Notes under the pieces: generated by a model | What the model was told of the DNA's origin: nothing | The model's input: only the letters and a program-made list of their open reading frames with translations | Databases searched by the model: none | Position numbers and translations under genes: made by a program | Part shown: piece after piece, positions 1-6,839 of the stretch | How the letters are laid out: every line of letters starts with the position of its first letter | Numbering within the stretch: the stretch's first letter is position 1 | Assembly: GCA_025455535.1 (NCBI GenBank) | Contig: JALOMM010000076.1 | Coordinates: forward strand, 1 to 8,714 | Reading direction: 5' to 3' | Origin: Bacteroidales bacterium | Lineage (GTDB): Bacteria; Bacteroidota; Bacteroidia; Bacteroidales; VadinHA17 | DNA length: 8,714 bases

Positions 1-873
1 TTCGATACTGCCCGCAACTGGCTCAGGGAGAAGGGTATGGAGGCGATGGACGGCCCGATAAACTTCGGTGAGACCGACAAGTACTGGGGACTGCTCGTAA
101 ACGGGTTCACACACCCCTCGTTCGATGTACCGTATAATCCTCCCTACTACCAGCGACTGTTCGAGACATACGGGTTTCAGACCTATTACAGGATGGAGGG
201 GTTTCATTATGACCTTACCAAACCGCTCGATGAGAGGTTCAGGAAGATTGCAGAGTGGGTGGCAAATAAACCGGGGTACTCGTTCAGGCATTTTTCATGG
301 AAAGAGGAAGATAAGCTCATCGCTGACTTTGCCGAAGCCTTCAATGAAGCCTGGGCATCATTCAAGAAGAACTTCGAGCCGCTTGAGCCGGCATATATCA
401 AGGGGGTGCTTAAAAAAGCAAAACCAATTATCGATGAGGAGTTTATATGGATTGCCTATTTTGAAGGGAAGCCCATTGCCATTTACCTCATGTTTCCTGA
501 TCTGAACCAGATACTCAGGCACCTCAATGGTAAAATGCATCTGATAAACATGATCAGGTTTTTGTGGCTTAAACAGAGGAAGACGATGACAAGGGCAAAG
601 GGTTTGCTGATGGGCGTTATCCCTCAGTTTCAGGGGCTGGGGATAGAATCGGCGTTCATCCTCAAGGTAAGAGGCATTCTGGAGCGAAAGCCTCATTACA
701 GGGAGGTTGAGTTCTCATGGGTGGCTGACTTCAATCCGAAGATGCGAAAAATATTCATCTCGGTGGGAGGCGTCCCGGCAAAGGACTATATAACTTACCG
801 TTACCTGTTTGACCGTACGAAGGAATTTAAAAGGTATCCGATACCTGAGGTGCCTAAAGTTGCGGGTACTTAG
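1..873 (+). CDS. YghO-like GNAT-fold protein, 3' part (5' end outside window)
   Basis: The frame is open from base 1 (FDTARNWLREKG precedes the first internal ATG at 37), so the gene starts upstream and 37 is not the real start. 290 residues are visible. From memory, relatives of E. coli YghO in Bacteroidota are about 370-390 residues, so roughly 80-100 are missing. Visible hallmarks are GPINFGETD and WGLLVNGF near the left edge, a PYNPPYY segment, and a C-terminal acetyltransferase-like fold with GVIPQFQGLGIESA, which fits the acyl-CoA pyrophosphate-binding pattern (Q/R-x-x-G-x-G/A). The family is probably a cytoplasmic N-acyltransferase, but I know of no established substrate. The next gene begins 26 nt downstream on the same strand with no promoter visible between them, so the two are probably co-transcribed. 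Family assignment is fairly sure; the reaction is unknown. Confidence 0.8.
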   Translation, partial: FDTARNWLREKGMEAMDGPINFGETDKYWGLLVNGFTHPSFDVPYNPPYYQRLFETYGFQTYYRMEGFHYDLTKPLDERFRKIAEWVANKPGYSFRHFSWKEEDKLIADFAEAFNEAWASFKKNFEPLEPAYIKGVLKKAKPIIDEEFIWIAYFEGKPIAIYLMFPDLNQILRHLNGKMHLINMIRFLWLKQRKTMTRAKGLLMGVIPQFQGLGIESAFILKVRGILERKPHYREVEFSWVADFNPKMRKIFISVGGVPAKDYITYRYLFDRTKEFKRYPIPEVPKVAGT

Positions 874-899
874 AGTGCCTGAAGTTAAAATATGCTATT

Positions 900-2345
900 A
901 TGAATTATGATGTTATTGTCATCGGAGGCGGGCTCGGCGGACTGACAGCCGGAGCGAAGCTTGCCAGGGAGGGGAGAAAGGTCCTCCTGATTGAACAGCA
1001 TAACCGCCCGGGAGGATGCGCTACCACCTTCAGGCGAAAGGAGTTCACCCTCGAGGTGGGTCTCCATGAGATGGACGGCCCCGGCCCGCGTGACATGAAG
1101 ACAAAAATATTCAACGACCTCGGGGTGACCGGCAATATAGAGTTCCTGAAGGTGCCTGAGTTCTACAGATTCATTAACGGAAGGTATGCAGTTACCGTTT
1201 CTCATGACCCTCAGGAGGCTGCCGCAAGGCTCTCAGAGCTTTTTCCTGATGAAAAGGAGGGTATTGCCAGGTATTTCGGGCAGATACTTAACCCTAAAAA
1301 GCGTACTGCCGAAAGCGAAACAAGGGACATAAGCGTGGGGGAGTTCCTGGATTCAATAATCAAAAATGAGGATCTGAAGCTCATCCTGCTTGGTAACCTC
1401 GGTTATTTCCATGACGACCCCTATACCCTTTCACTGGCTTACTACTCGCATGCACAGGGAAGCTACTACTCAAACGGGGCAAGCTTCATCAGGGGTGGAT
1501 CGCAGAGACTGTCAGACTACCTTGCAGGGTATATTCAAAGCCACGGGGGCACGGTTCTGTTAAACCATATTGTGACAGGAATAACTGTTGAAGGCGACCG
1601 TGCGAAAGGGGTTGTTTACAGGAGGAGAAACGATCCTCCTCAGGCTGTCAGGGAGTCGTTTGCCGATGAGGTGATTGCAAATAACTCAATGCCGGCTGTA
1701 GCTGATATGCTGCCACCAGTATATGGTGCAGAGCTGAAAAATGAATTCAGCAGCCTGAAGAACGGCGCTTCGCTGCTGACAGTCTATTTTGGTTTCAGCA
1801 GGCCGCTGAAAGAGCTGGGCCACAACTATTATTCGATATTCGTTTACGATGAATCGGTAAAATCCCCGGCAGGCATTGCCGCAAATAACAGGGATGACTT
1901 TTCACGGCGAAGCTTCACCTTTGTCGATTACGGTCAGCTTGACTCTGAGCTCGCCCCGGCAGGCAAGGATGTGGGTGCACTTTGCTGTATAGATTATCTT
2001 GATGACTGGATGGAGACTGAGCGCAAACAGTATGATTTCAGGAAAGTATATGCAGCGCAGGTATTCATGGACAGGCTCGAGAAGATAATACCGGGATTCA
2101 GGAGCGCCGTGGAATATTATGAAGTCGGAACGCCATCAACTGTAAAGAGATACACTCTTAATCCTGACGGCGCCGTATACGGCTTTGCCCAGAATCCGGG
2201 AAGAAAGGTCATCGACTCATTCAGGTCTGTCGCGAACCTGCATTTTGCCTCAGCATGGGGCAAGACCGGCGGCGGCTTCTCCGGCGCCATCTACGGAGGC
2301 TACATGTGTGCATTAAGCATACTTAGAAAAAAGACCCCCATGTGA
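900..2345 (+). CDS. FAD/NAD(P)-dependent oxidoreductase, phytoene desaturase / carotenoid isomerase (CrtI/CrtISO/RetSat) type
   Basis: Complete 481-residue flavoprotein. The N-terminus DVIVIGGGLGGLTAG has the dinucleotide-binding GxGxxG at residues 9-14, followed by the ribose-binding acid E32 and RPGGCATTF (36-44), typical of the amine-oxidase/phytoene-desaturase fold. Near the C-terminus, LNPDGAVYGF and the FAD-closing segment ASAWGKTGGGFSGAIYGG complete the family signature. Members desaturate, isomerise or saturate polyene chains (phytoene, prolycopene, retinol), usually at the membrane. No crtB, crtE or other pigment gene is in view, so a carotenoid substrate is only an inference. ATG at 900 is chosen because it lies directly before the Rossmann motif; the ATG at 892 runs into a stop within four codons. 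No Shine-Dalgarno is seen, as is usual in Bacteroidota. The stop codon sits in the loop of a terminator hairpin. Fold certain; substrate unknown. Confidence 0.88.
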   Translation: MNYDVIVIGGGLGGLTAGAKLAREGRKVLLIEQHNRPGGCATTFRRKEFTLEVGLHEMDGPGPRDMKTKIFNDLGVTGNIEFLKVPEFYRFINGRYAVTVSHDPQEAAARLSELFPDEKEGIARYFGQILNPKKRTAESETRDISVGEFLDSIIKNEDLKLILLGNLGYFHDDPYTLSLAYYSHAQGSYYSNGASFIRGGSQRLSDYLAGYIQSHGGTVLLNHIVTGITVEGDRAKGVVYRRRNDPPQAVRESFADEVIANNSMPAVADMLPPVYGAELKNEFSSLKNGASLLTVYFGFSRPLKELGHNYYSIFVYDESVKSPAGIAANNRDDFSRRSFTFVDYGQLDSELAPAGKDVGALCCIDYLDDWMETERKQYDFRKVYAAQVFMDRLEKIIPGFRSAVEYYEVGTPSTVKRYTLNPDGAVYGFAQNPGRKVIDSFRSVANLHFASAWGKTGGGFSGAIYGGYMCALSILRKKTPM

Positions 2346-2359
2346 TCATGAGGGTCTTT
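2330..2359. terminator. Bidirectional rho-independent terminator between convergent genes
   Basis: AAAGACCC (2330-2337) pairs perfectly with GGGTCTTT (2352-2359). After one mismatch, CATG (2339-2342) pairs with CATG (2347-2350) around the loop TGAT. On the minus strand the stem is followed by a run of six T (complement of 2327-2332), so it best terminates the protease transcript that ends at 2378. On the plus strand only three T close the stem, so it should be weaker there. The plus-strand stop codon of the oxidoreductase (2343-2345) lies in the loop. Confidence 0.8.
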
Positions 2360-2377
2360 GAAATTCATTCCTGATCT

Positions 2378-3556
2378 CTATTTGCTTATTATCGGGTCCG
2401 GGTTTCCGTCAGGATCTCCTGTCACAAATCCGTCTGATACCGCTTTTCCTCCTGTTGCAAGAAGCACACCACAGGCATGCGGCGCTGCCATGGATGTTCC
2501 ACTCATGGTGGCAAGGCCTCCGGTATAATAGGTTGATAGGATACTTACGCCCGGAGCGCAGTAATCTATGGGTGGGTTGCCGTAATTGGAGAAATAGGCC
2601 CATACATCATACCTGTCGCAGGCAGAGATGGTGTAAACATTCAGGCCATTTGCACGGGCAGGTGAATGGTTATTGGCATTATCGCTTTCATTACCTGCGG
2701 CCAGTGCAACAAATATGCCTGCTGCTCCCATCTGGATAACTTCAAGATCAAGAGGCTCATAAATACCACCGCCAAGACTCATGTTTGCAGCATCACCTGC
2801 AGCACCGTTGGCTGTAACCCAGTCGACACCCGCAATTATAACCGACATAGCGCCCGATCCGCGCTTGTCAAGCACTTTTACAGGAACAACCTTAGCCCCG
2901 GCTGCAACACCCACAACGCCAACGGTATTGTCTATTGCTGCAACTATCCCTGCACAGTGTGTGCCATGACCGTTATCATCATTCGGTGTTGCTGTACGGG
3001 CAACAAATGTTTTTCCGCTTGCAGCATCAACATTCAGATCCTTATGATCAAGATCTATTCCCGTGTCAATTATCCATGCCTTTTTGGTGCCGGTATATGT
3101 TGCACCTCCTCCTACCCTTGTAATTCCGGGAGGGGTTGTTTCAGCCGGTAGGGGCACCGGGGCAGGGGCTGGTTTGGCAAGTATGAACATCATGTCGGGC
3201 CAAATACCCCTTACATTTGGATTCTTTTCAAGCGCGGCAACCTCACGGTCGGTCAGTTTTACGGCGAAACCCGGGATACCCGCTGAATATACGTTCAACG
3301 GTTCGCGTCCCGTGATTCCAGCCTTGGCAAGAATATCTAATGTCACATCTGCCATGGCAATCTGAGCCTCATCGTAGCTCATCATACCTGACTTGACATA
3401 GCCAATGTCACCCTTCAGCAAAACAACATACTGACCGGGAATGACCTCAAGTGAGGTTTTGATGTAATCATCTTCCTGTGAGATGGTTTCCGGAGCTCTT
3501 TCACATGCTCCGAGCAGCATGGCTGCTGCAGCAACACATAGTAAAAGTCTTTTCAT
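2378..3556 (-). CDS. Lipoprotein subtilisin-like serine protease (S8 family, with I9 inhibitor prodomain)
   Basis: 392 residues. A lipoprotein signal peptide (MKRLLLCVAAAAMLLGAC) ends in the lipobox LLGAC with lipidated Cys18, so the protein should be anchored in the envelope. Residues about 42-125 form an I9-type inhibitor/chaperone prodomain (QYVVLLKG through NPNVRGIWPD). A Pro/Ala-rich linker (129-143) leads to the mature start GITRVGG. The proteinase-K-like catalytic domain has an intact triad: Asp164 (IIDTG), His197 (NGHGTHCAG) and Ser355 (GTSMAAPH), with the oxyanion Asn289 (AAGNE). Family knowledge predicts self-cleavage between prodomain and catalytic domain; if it cuts in the linker, the lipid anchor stays on the prodomain and the catalytic domain would be released. 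The C-terminus stops soon after the catalytic core, with no PKD or type IX sorting domain. ATG at 3556 directly precedes the signal peptide. Physiological substrate unknown. Confidence 0.93.
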   Translation of the reverse strand: MKRLLLCVAAAAMLLGACERAPETISQEDDYIKTSLEVIPGQYVVLLKGDIGYVKSGMMSYDEAQIAMADVTLDILAKAGITGREPLNVYSAGIPGFAVKLTDREVAALEKNPNVRGIWPDMMFILAKPAPAPVPLPAETTPPGITRVGGGATYTGTKKAWIIDTGIDLDHKDLNVDAASGKTFVARTATPNDDNGHGTHCAGIVAAIDNTVGVVGVAAGAKVVPVKVLDKRGSGAMSVIIAGVDWVTANGAAGDAANMSLGGGIYEPLDLEVIQMGAAGIFVALAAGNESDNANNHSPARANGLNVYTISACDRYDVWAYFSNYGNPPIDYCAPGVSILSTYYTGGLATMSGTSMAAPHACGVLLATGGKAVSDGFVTGDPDGNPDPIISK

Positions 3557-3564
3557 TTAAGTGA

Positions 3565-3621
3565 GGTTTAGGTTTAAAAAGCGTTAACTGACATCTAATT
3601 TACCTAAACCATGAAATTAGA
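3565..3621 (-). promoter_or_regulatory. Predicted leader pseudoknot covering the protease ribosome-binding region
   Basis: Two perfect inverted repeats interlock upstream of the protease. TCTAATTT (3594-3601) pairs with AAATTAGA (3614-3621), leaving a 12-nt loop. Nine loop bases, ACCTAAACC on the plus strand (3602-3610), are perfectly complementary to GGTTTAGGT (3565-3573). In the minus-strand RNA this gives an 8-bp first stem, a 3-nt first loop, a 9-bp second stem and a 20-nt last loop: H-type pseudoknot geometry. The 3' strand of stem 2 lies 8 nt before the protease ATG (3556), where ribosomes load. Control of translation is inferred. A DNA-level protein site is the alternative. Confidence 0.45.
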
Positions 3622-3626
3622 GCTAA

Positions 3627-3664
3627 CAAACGTTAAACAATTTTATGAAAAGACCTCAAAATTA
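3627..3664 (-). promoter_or_regulatory. Weak candidate promoter for the protease
   Basis: The minus strand carries TAATTTTG (complement of 3657-3664), an exact TAnnTTTG -7 box, but without a good TTTG at the usual -33 spacing. A second option is TTTG (complement of 3657-3660), 21 nt, then TAACGTTTG (complement of 3627-3635), which has one base too many inside the box. Either would place the predicted pseudoknot in the 5' leader. Neither is as good as the pruA promoter. Confidence 0.25.
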
Positions 3665-3682
3665 CATGAACGAACGTATTTA

Positions 3683-3714
3683 GTCTGAAAATCAAAGACT
3701 TTTGACTTTCAGAC
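3683..3714 (-). terminator. Strong hairpin downstream of pruA, possible terminator or mRNA 3' stabiliser
   Basis: GTCTGAAA (3683-3690) pairs with TTTCAGAC (3707-3714). After one mismatch, TCAAA (3692-3696) pairs with TTTGA (3701-3705) around the tetraloop GACT. The hairpin lies 17-48 nt past the pruA stop codon in the direction of transcription. No T-tract follows on either strand, so it is not a classic rho-independent terminator. RNA end protection, or a role in the neighbouring protease promoter, is equally possible. Confidence 0.5.
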
Positions 3715-3730
3715 CTTTGACCTTCAGACT
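3701..3730. repeat. 15-bp imperfect tandem repeat, two units
   Basis: TTTGACTTTCAGACC (3701-3715) is followed directly by TTTGACCTTCAGACT (3716-3730), identical at 13 of 15 positions. A partial third echo (TCAGTCC) follows. The first unit also supplies the right arm of the hairpin at 3683-3714, and the second overlaps the inverted repeat at 3725-3759. Confidence 0.7.
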
Positions 3731-3759
3731 TCAGTCCATATGCGGGTACCTGAAGTCTG
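3725..3759. repeat. 10-bp perfect inverted repeat across the pruA stop codon
   Basis: CAGACTTCAG (3725-3734) is the exact reverse complement of CTGAAGTCTG (3750-3759), separated by 15 nt. The right arm lies in the last pruA codons and the left arm contains the stop codon (3731-3733). In the pruA mRNA this is a 10-bp stem with a 15-nt loop at the very end of the message. Confidence 0.6.
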
Positions 3760-5356
3760 TTGCCGGAAGGAAGGTCTCCTTGATGGTGCGGGGAGAGGTC
3801 CATCTCACCAGGTTAAGCCTTCCGCCCGCCTTGTCATTGGTGCCTGAGGCCCTGGCTCCGCCGAAGGGCTGAAGACCTACCATGGCCCCTGTCGGCTTGT
3901 CGTTGATGTAAAAGTTGCCGGCTGCAAAGCGAAGCACCTGGCATGCTTTTACCATGGCCGTCCTGTCAGTCGAGAAGATAGAGCCTGTGAGACCGTATGG
4001 CGATGTCCCGTTGCAGAGATGAAGCGTCTCTTCATACTTCTCATCGTCATATACAAAGAGGGTGACAACCGGACCGAAGATCTCCTCCTTCATGGTCACA
4101 AACCCCGGATTTGTTGTCAGTATGATTGTCGGTTCTATGAAATAGCCCCTGCTCTTGTCTCCGTTGCCTCCGTGAATTATCTCACATTCTGATGAGGCTT
4201 TGGCCAGGTCAATATACTTCATGATATTGTCAAATGAACGTTCATCAATGACTGCATTCATGAAGTTGCTGAAGTCAGCCGGGTCGCCGGTTGTGATCCC
4301 CGATGCCTGCCGTTTTACATGTTGCATGATCTGAGGCCAGAGTGACCTGGGGATGTAGACCCTCGAGGAGGCTGAACATTTCTGACCCTGGTATTCAAAT
4401 GAGCCCCTGATGATTGCCGTTGCAGCCTCAGGCGCCCTGGCTGACGAGTGGATCATGATAAAATCCTTCCCTCCGGTCTCACCAACTATCCTGGGATAAG
4501 ACCTGTACTTCTCAAGGTTTGACGCAGCGGTCTTCCAAAGTGAGTTGAAGGTGCTGTTTGAGCCCGTGAAATGGATGCCGCCAAGATCAGGGTGTTCAAG
4601 CACGACGCTGCTGATGACCGATCCCTGCCCAGGGAGGAAGTTGATCACCCCTACCGGCAGTCCTGCCTCCATGAACACCTGCATCAGTATCCAGCTCGAG
4701 AGGAGCGAGGTGGTGGCAGGCTTCCAGACAGTTGTATTGCCCATGAGAGCAACAGACATGTTGAGGTTTGAAGCTATTGCCGTGAAATTGAACGGGGTGA
4801 TAGTATATACAAATCCTTCCAGTGGCCGGTATTCAACCCTGTTGAGCTGATCGAGCGCTGACCTGGGTTGCTCCTGGTATATCTGACCGGCAAAGTAGGC
4901 ATTGTACCTCAGGAAGTCGATCGTCTCGCATGCAGCCTCTATCTCTGCCTGCTGAACACTTTTACTCTGACCCAGCATGGTGGCGGCAACAATTGTGTAC
5001 CGGTACTTTTTGGAGAGCAGTTCTGCCGCCTTAAGCATGATTGAGGCCCTTTCGACCCATGAAAGGGTCATCCACATATCCTTGGCCTGCATGGCGCTGT
5101 CAATGGCCATGCGCGTATCATTCTCACCTGCCATGTGGTAGGTGGCAAGTATATGACGGTGGTCATGCGGCATAACCACATTACCCGTGTTGCCGGTATA
5201 GATCTTCCTGCCGTTGATGATCAGCGGAATCTCAGCCGTTTCCGAAGAAATCCTTTCAAGCTCTTTTTCCAGTTCCGCACGCTCCGGCGACCCGGGGGCA
5301 TAACTCAGAATATGCTCATTGTGAGGCCTTTGAATTGAAAATATTGCGTTATTCAT
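3731..5356 (-). CDS. pruA: L-glutamate gamma-semialdehyde dehydrogenase (1-pyrroline-5-carboxylate dehydrogenase)
   Basis: The enzyme oxidises glutamate-5-semialdehyde, in equilibrium with pyrroline-5-carboxylate, to glutamate with NAD+. This is the second step of proline breakdown, in the cytoplasm. The 541 residues match the stand-alone PruA/ALDH4A1 length, without a fused proline dehydrogenase. Visible ALDH landmarks are TPFNF (187-191, Asn190 in the oxyanion site), FTGS (263-266), general base Glu293 in VGETGGKDF, nucleophile Cys327 in GQKCSASSRVY, EEIFGPV (424-430, ribose-binding Glu), and PFGGARASGTNDKAGG near the C-terminus, characteristic of P5C dehydrogenases. ATG at 5356 gives the usual N-terminus and lies just after a strong promoter with an operator-like palindrome, so the gene has its own control. 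No proline dehydrogenase or proline transporter is next to it. Assignment is very sure. Confidence 0.95.
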   Translation of the reverse strand: MNNAIFSIQRPHNEHILSYAPGSPERAELEKELERISSETAEIPLIINGRKIYTGNTGNVVMPHDHRHILATYHMAGENDTRMAIDSAMQAKDMWMTLSWVERASIMLKAAELLSKKYRYTIVAATMLGQSKSVQQAEIEAACETIDFLRYNAYFAGQIYQEQPRSALDQLNRVEYRPLEGFVYTITPFNFTAIASNLNMSVALMGNTTVWKPATTSLLSSWILMQVFMEAGLPVGVINFLPGQGSVISSVVLEHPDLGGIHFTGSNSTFNSLWKTAASNLEKYRSYPRIVGETGGKDFIMIHSSARAPEAATAIIRGSFEYQGQKCSASSRVYIPRSLWPQIMQHVKRQASGITTGDPADFSNFMNAVIDERSFDNIMKYIDLAKASSECEIIHGGNGDKSRGYFIEPTIILTTNPGFVTMKEEIFGPVVTLFVYDDEKYEETLHLCNGTSPYGLTGSIFSTDRTAMVKACQVLRFAAGNFYINDKPTGAMVGLQPFGGARASGTNDKAGGRLNLVRWTSPRTIKETFLPATDFRYPHMD

Positions 5357-5377
5357 ATGTTTCTTATTTAAATATAA

Positions 5378-5401
5378 CGATATGCAAATATATGCATATC
5401 G
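5378..5401. promoter_or_regulatory. Perfect palindrome, probable operator of pruA
   Basis: CGATATGCA (5378-5386) and TGCATATCG (5393-5401) are exact reverse complements around a 6-bp AT centre. The palindrome is 22 bp upstream of the pruA ATG and covers the whole predicted -7 box, where a bound dimeric regulator would block RNA polymerase. Lrp/AsnC-type regulators often control proline catabolism, but the binding protein is not identified here. Confidence 0.55.
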
Positions 5402-5415
5402 AATTCTGATACAAA
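5384..5415 (-). promoter_or_regulatory. Bacteroidota-type promoter of pruA
   Basis: On the minus strand, TTTG (complement of 5412-5415), a 19-nt spacer and TATATTTGC (complement of 5384-5392) match the Bacteroidota consensus TTTG-N19-21-TAnnTTTGY at every fixed position. Transcription should start about 7 nt beyond the box, near 5380, giving a leader of roughly 20-25 nt before the ATG at 5356. Confidence 0.7.
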
Positions 5416-5481
5416 TACTATCCGACTAACAATTAAATGTGAGTTATTGTTTCCGGTTGTTCTGACGGTGAAGGAGAAGGG

Positions 5482-6837
5482 TCAGGTGTTTTGATGTTCT
5501 GACAGAACATTTACGATAGTTGCAATCATTTCGGGTTTTCCGAAGATGTATGCAATGTCATTGCCTGAGATCAGTGTCGAAGGCTCCGGGTTGGGAATGA
5601 TATTTTCTCCGTGTTTCAGTGCCACCAGGGTCACTCCGTAGGTTTTTCTCATCGCGGTTTCCGATATTTTTTTGCCTGCAAACGGAGAATTTAATGCCAC
5701 CCTGACGGCGGCTATTTCTATGTCGGGGATATCTTTCAGTAAGGAATAGCCGTCAACCTTTTCCCTGTCTCTGAAGATGCCGTAGTTATCTTCTCTAATT
5801 CTTGCGACCGACTTTTCGATATCCAGTCTGGGAATCAGGTATTTGCCGAGTATTCTTTCAAAGAAATCGATGGCCGTTTCAAACTCTTCCGGTATTACCT
5901 GGTTGGCCCCGAGGCGGACCAGTTCCTCGACATCGGTGACATGTTTGCTTCGTACGATTATATAGGCATGTTTGTTCAGTGTTCTCACTTTTTCAACGAT
6001 TGCCATCGCCTTTATCAGGTCTCCCACCGAAACAATCACCATCTCTGCCGTATGAATGTATGCCTTCCGCAATACCGGTTCATTGACGGCATCTCCGTAA
6101 ACTGCCTTGTCGCCCTTCTCGATCTGTTTTCGCGCCAGGTCGGGGTCGAAGACCACTGATGTGAAGGGCAGTTCCATTTTCTTGATCATGGCAGCCAGGT
6201 TTATAGCCCTGGAGTCTTTTCCTATTAGAACTATGTGGTTTTTTATTTCAGGTATCTCAAACTGCTGCATCGGAAAGAGGCCGTCAACAAGATATTGAGG
6301 AAGGGGTAGCTTCAGGATCAGGGTCGCAAGAGGCCTGGACATATTTATCAGAAGCGGGGAGAGGGCCATGGTAGTGATAGCCACGGCGAGGAAAAGCTGG
6401 AAATGATATGGAGTGATTATATCATACGTCCGGCCAAGTCCGGCAAGGATAAACGAAAATTCCCCCACCTGTGCGATTGACAGGCCGACGACCACCGTTC
6501 CGAAGAAGGTATGACCGAGTATGAATGCAGTAAAACCTGCAATCACTGTCTTTATGAGGATTACCAGTATCACAGTTGCAATCACCAGCCATGGATTTGC
6601 AATGACAAAGCCCAGGTCGAGCAACATTCCTATCGATACAAAGAAGAAGCTTGTAAACACATCCTTGAAAGGGGTAAGGTTTCCGAAAGCATTATGGCTG
6701 TACTCCGATTCAGATATCATCAGTCCTGCCAGGAAAGCACCGAAGGCGAATGACATACCCAGCTCGTGAGTCATAAAGGCTACTGCAAGGCATATTGAGA
6801 GGATGCTCATCATGAAGAGCTCCTGGCTGTGTGTCAT
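5482..6837 (-). CDS. C-terminal piece of the disrupted antiporter: last membrane helices plus RCK_N and RCK_C domains
   Basis: This frame is open back to 7041, but its first 65 or so residues are an out-of-frame reading of the upstream piece. Antiporter sequence begins at TIAMTHSQELF; an internal ATG at 6837 could start a 451-residue protein. It contains ALGAFLAGL-like FAFGAFLAGLMISESEYSH, SFFFVSIGMLLDLG and QVGEFSFILAGLG, all typical of CPA2 transporters. Then come an RCK_N (TrkA-N) domain from NHIVLIG and an RCK_C (TrkA-C) domain from about 80 residues before the C-terminus. The Rossmann glycine motif reads GKDSRA instead of GxGxxG, so NAD(H) binding is doubtful, though the acid at the end of strand 2 (VVFDPD) is kept. 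Whether this piece is translated is unknown. Confidence 0.6.
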   Translation of the reverse strand: MTHSQELFMMSILSICLAVAFMTHELGMSFAFGAFLAGLMISESEYSHNAFGNLTPFKDVFTSFFFVSIGMLLDLGFVIANPWLVIATVILVILIKTVIAGFTAFILGHTFFGTVVVGLSIAQVGEFSFILAGLGRTYDIITPYHFQLFLAVAITTMALSPLLINMSRPLATLILKLPLPQYLVDGLFPMQQFEIPEIKNHIVLIGKDSRAINLAAMIKKMELPFTSVVFDPDLARKQIEKGDKAVYGDAVNEPVLRKAYIHTAEMVIVSVGDLIKAMAIVEKVRTLNKHAYIIVRSKHVTDVEELVRLGANQVIPEEFETAIDFFERILGKYLIPRLDIEKSVARIREDNYGIFRDREKVDGYSLLKDIPDIEIAAVRVALNSPFAGKKISETAMRKTYGVTLVALKHGENIIPNPEPSTLISGNDIAYIFGKPEMIATIVNVLSEHQNT

Positions 6838-6839
6838 GG

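Noticed and set aside
850..886. Direct repeat GTGCCTAAAGTT / GTGCCTGAAGTT flanking the stop codon of the first gene
   Set aside because: Two 12-bp copies with one mismatch, no further copies and no promoter or hairpin; probably chance or slippage.
885..1205. 106-codon minus-strand frame over the start of the oxidoreductase
   Set aside because: It is antisense to the FAD-binding region, has no recognisable domain and is explained by the codon use of the real gene.
2666..3151. 161-codon open frame on the plus strand, antisense to the protease
   Set aside because: It is cysteine-rich without domain signature, lies wholly inside the well-supported S8 gene and has no promoter; it is a shadow frame.
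5402..5481. Terminator for the antiporter transcript
   Set aside because: No stem longer than a few base pairs and no T-tract was found between the antiporter stop and the pruA promoter; read-through into pruA remains possible.
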